Positions 63,704 to 64,000 of a stretch of 64,000 bases of DNA are shown here, in pieces. The stretch spans positions 22,447,158-22,511,157 of the forward strand of contig CP154956.1 in NCBI GenBank assembly GCA_039621445.1. Reading direction: 5' to 3'. The notes beneath the pieces were generated by a model, which was given only the letters and a program-made list of their open reading frames with translations, was not told where the DNA came from and ran no database searches. Made by a program: the position numbers and the translations under genes. Position 1 is the stretch's first letter; every line of letters starts with the position of its first letter. This stretch comes from Euglena gracilis. Its lineage: Eukaryota; Euglenida; Euglenophyceae; Euglenales.

Positions 63704-64000
63704 ATGTCGCATACCCCTGCACTCTCTCACAGATGCCGCCACGTCGCCACCCCCAACGACCCCGTCGCCAACCCCAACCCTACCACCCACACCAACCTCG
63801 AACAGTACCCTTCACCATCCCCACAATACTACCCCCACCCCTACGTGCCCTTGAGGCCCAACTTCCTTCCCCCCTATGCCTCCGAACTTCAACACCAACG
63901 CAAACGAGGCCACCCCCACCACCATACCGCCCCCCACCGCCATACCAACCCCCACGACAACCCCCTCACGAGCCCCCACAGCCACCCCCACAGCGGAGCC
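63704..64000 (+). CDS. Pro/His-rich open frame after pol, runs off the window
   Basis: After the pol stop, ATG 63704 (MSHTPALSHRC) opens a frame that stays open to the window end. It has NLEQYPSPSPQYYPHPYVPL and LPPYASELQHQRKRG, rich in Pro, His and Tyr. A second ATG at 63733 opens an overlapping Pro/Arg-rich frame, also unclosed. The C-rich composition makes both frames easy to keep open, so I cannot tell which, if any, is translated. If real, it would be an extra 3' gene of the element. Confidence 0.35.
   Translation, partial: MSHTPALSHRCRHVATPNDPVANPNPTTHTNLEQYPSPSPQYYPHPYVPLRPNFLPPYASELQHQRKRGHPHHHTAPHRHTNPHDNPLTSPHSHPHSGA

Larger units (their letters stand above)
51995..64000 (+). mobile_element. 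Large Ty3/Gypsy chromodomain element with methyltransferases
   Basis: The element begins with TGTGAGTC immediately after satellite and continues past the window edge, so at least 12 kb is present. Domain order is leader, gag, TGA, Dam-like, C5-methyltransferase-like, aspartic protease, RT, RNase H, integrase and chromodomain. RT before integrase, the YVDD motif and a chromodomain after integrase place it with Ty3/Gypsy chromoviruses. The 3' LTR is outside the window. Pol carries several frame changes and one nonsense codon, so this copy is probably inactive unless some are sequencing errors. Confidence 0.9.

Overview
This looks like nuclear DNA from a eukaryote that is almost entirely repeats. 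It is most plausibly a dinoflagellate, perhaps Symbiodiniaceae-like. That placement is an inference from three things: retroelements carrying captured methyltransferase domains, Gly-Lys-Gly-Lys-rich RNA-binding-type protein tails, and very short GT-AG introns. I see no intact host gene, rRNA, tRNA or CRISPR. Most long open frames here are by-products of two satellites whose periods (216 bp and 30 bp) are both divisible by three.

Layout. Positions 1-522 are a non-satellite edge. Positions 523-9252 are a GC- and CpG-rich 216-bp satellite, interrupted at 5976-6357 and 6940-7147 by a non-satellite module duplicated with a period of about 795 bp. Positions 9253-28142 are a 30-bp satellite with no CpG in its consensus. 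This array has a higher-order structure: a block of about 3.8 kb occurs three times (11135, 18445, 22574), and the same Ty3/Gypsy pol fragment follows each block, directly or after more array. The array also holds a Tc1/mariner-like MITE (16628-17246) carrying a spliced gene fragment, and a truncated second copy of it (27324-27810).

Positions 28143-31286 are a minus-strand tyrosine-recombinase-type (DIRS-like) element inserted cleanly into the 30-bp satellite. Its empty site survives at 17608/17609. It encodes two 2A-like peptides, a Dam-like methyltransferase domain, a CCHC zinc knuckle and the start of a recombinase. Further 30-bp satellite and another Gypsy fragment follow to 32041, then a unique 0.9-kb stretch with a Cys-containing coding fragment. 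Positions 32931-51994 are again the 216-bp satellite, with two inverted blocks (39275-39573 and 44707-45964) and one non-satellite insert (43640-44285).

Positions 51995-64000 hold most of a large Ty3/Gypsy element that runs off the window. In order it has a presumed 5' LTR and leader, a 1513-residue Gag with no zinc knuckle, an in-frame TGA, a Dam-like (N6-adenine type) domain, a phage-type C5-cytosine methyltransferase-like domain, protease, reverse transcriptase, RNase H, integrase and a C-terminal chromodomain. Pol is broken by about six frame changes, several at homopolymers, and one Trp-to-TGA change in the chromodomain. Gag would package the RNA, and Pro-RT-RNase H-IN would copy and insert it. 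The chromodomain would target chromatin, and the two methyltransferase modules might modify the element's own DNA. The most notable observation is this pair of predicted DNA methyltransferase modules in one retroelement, together with a second Dam-like domain in an unrelated retroelement 24 kb away.
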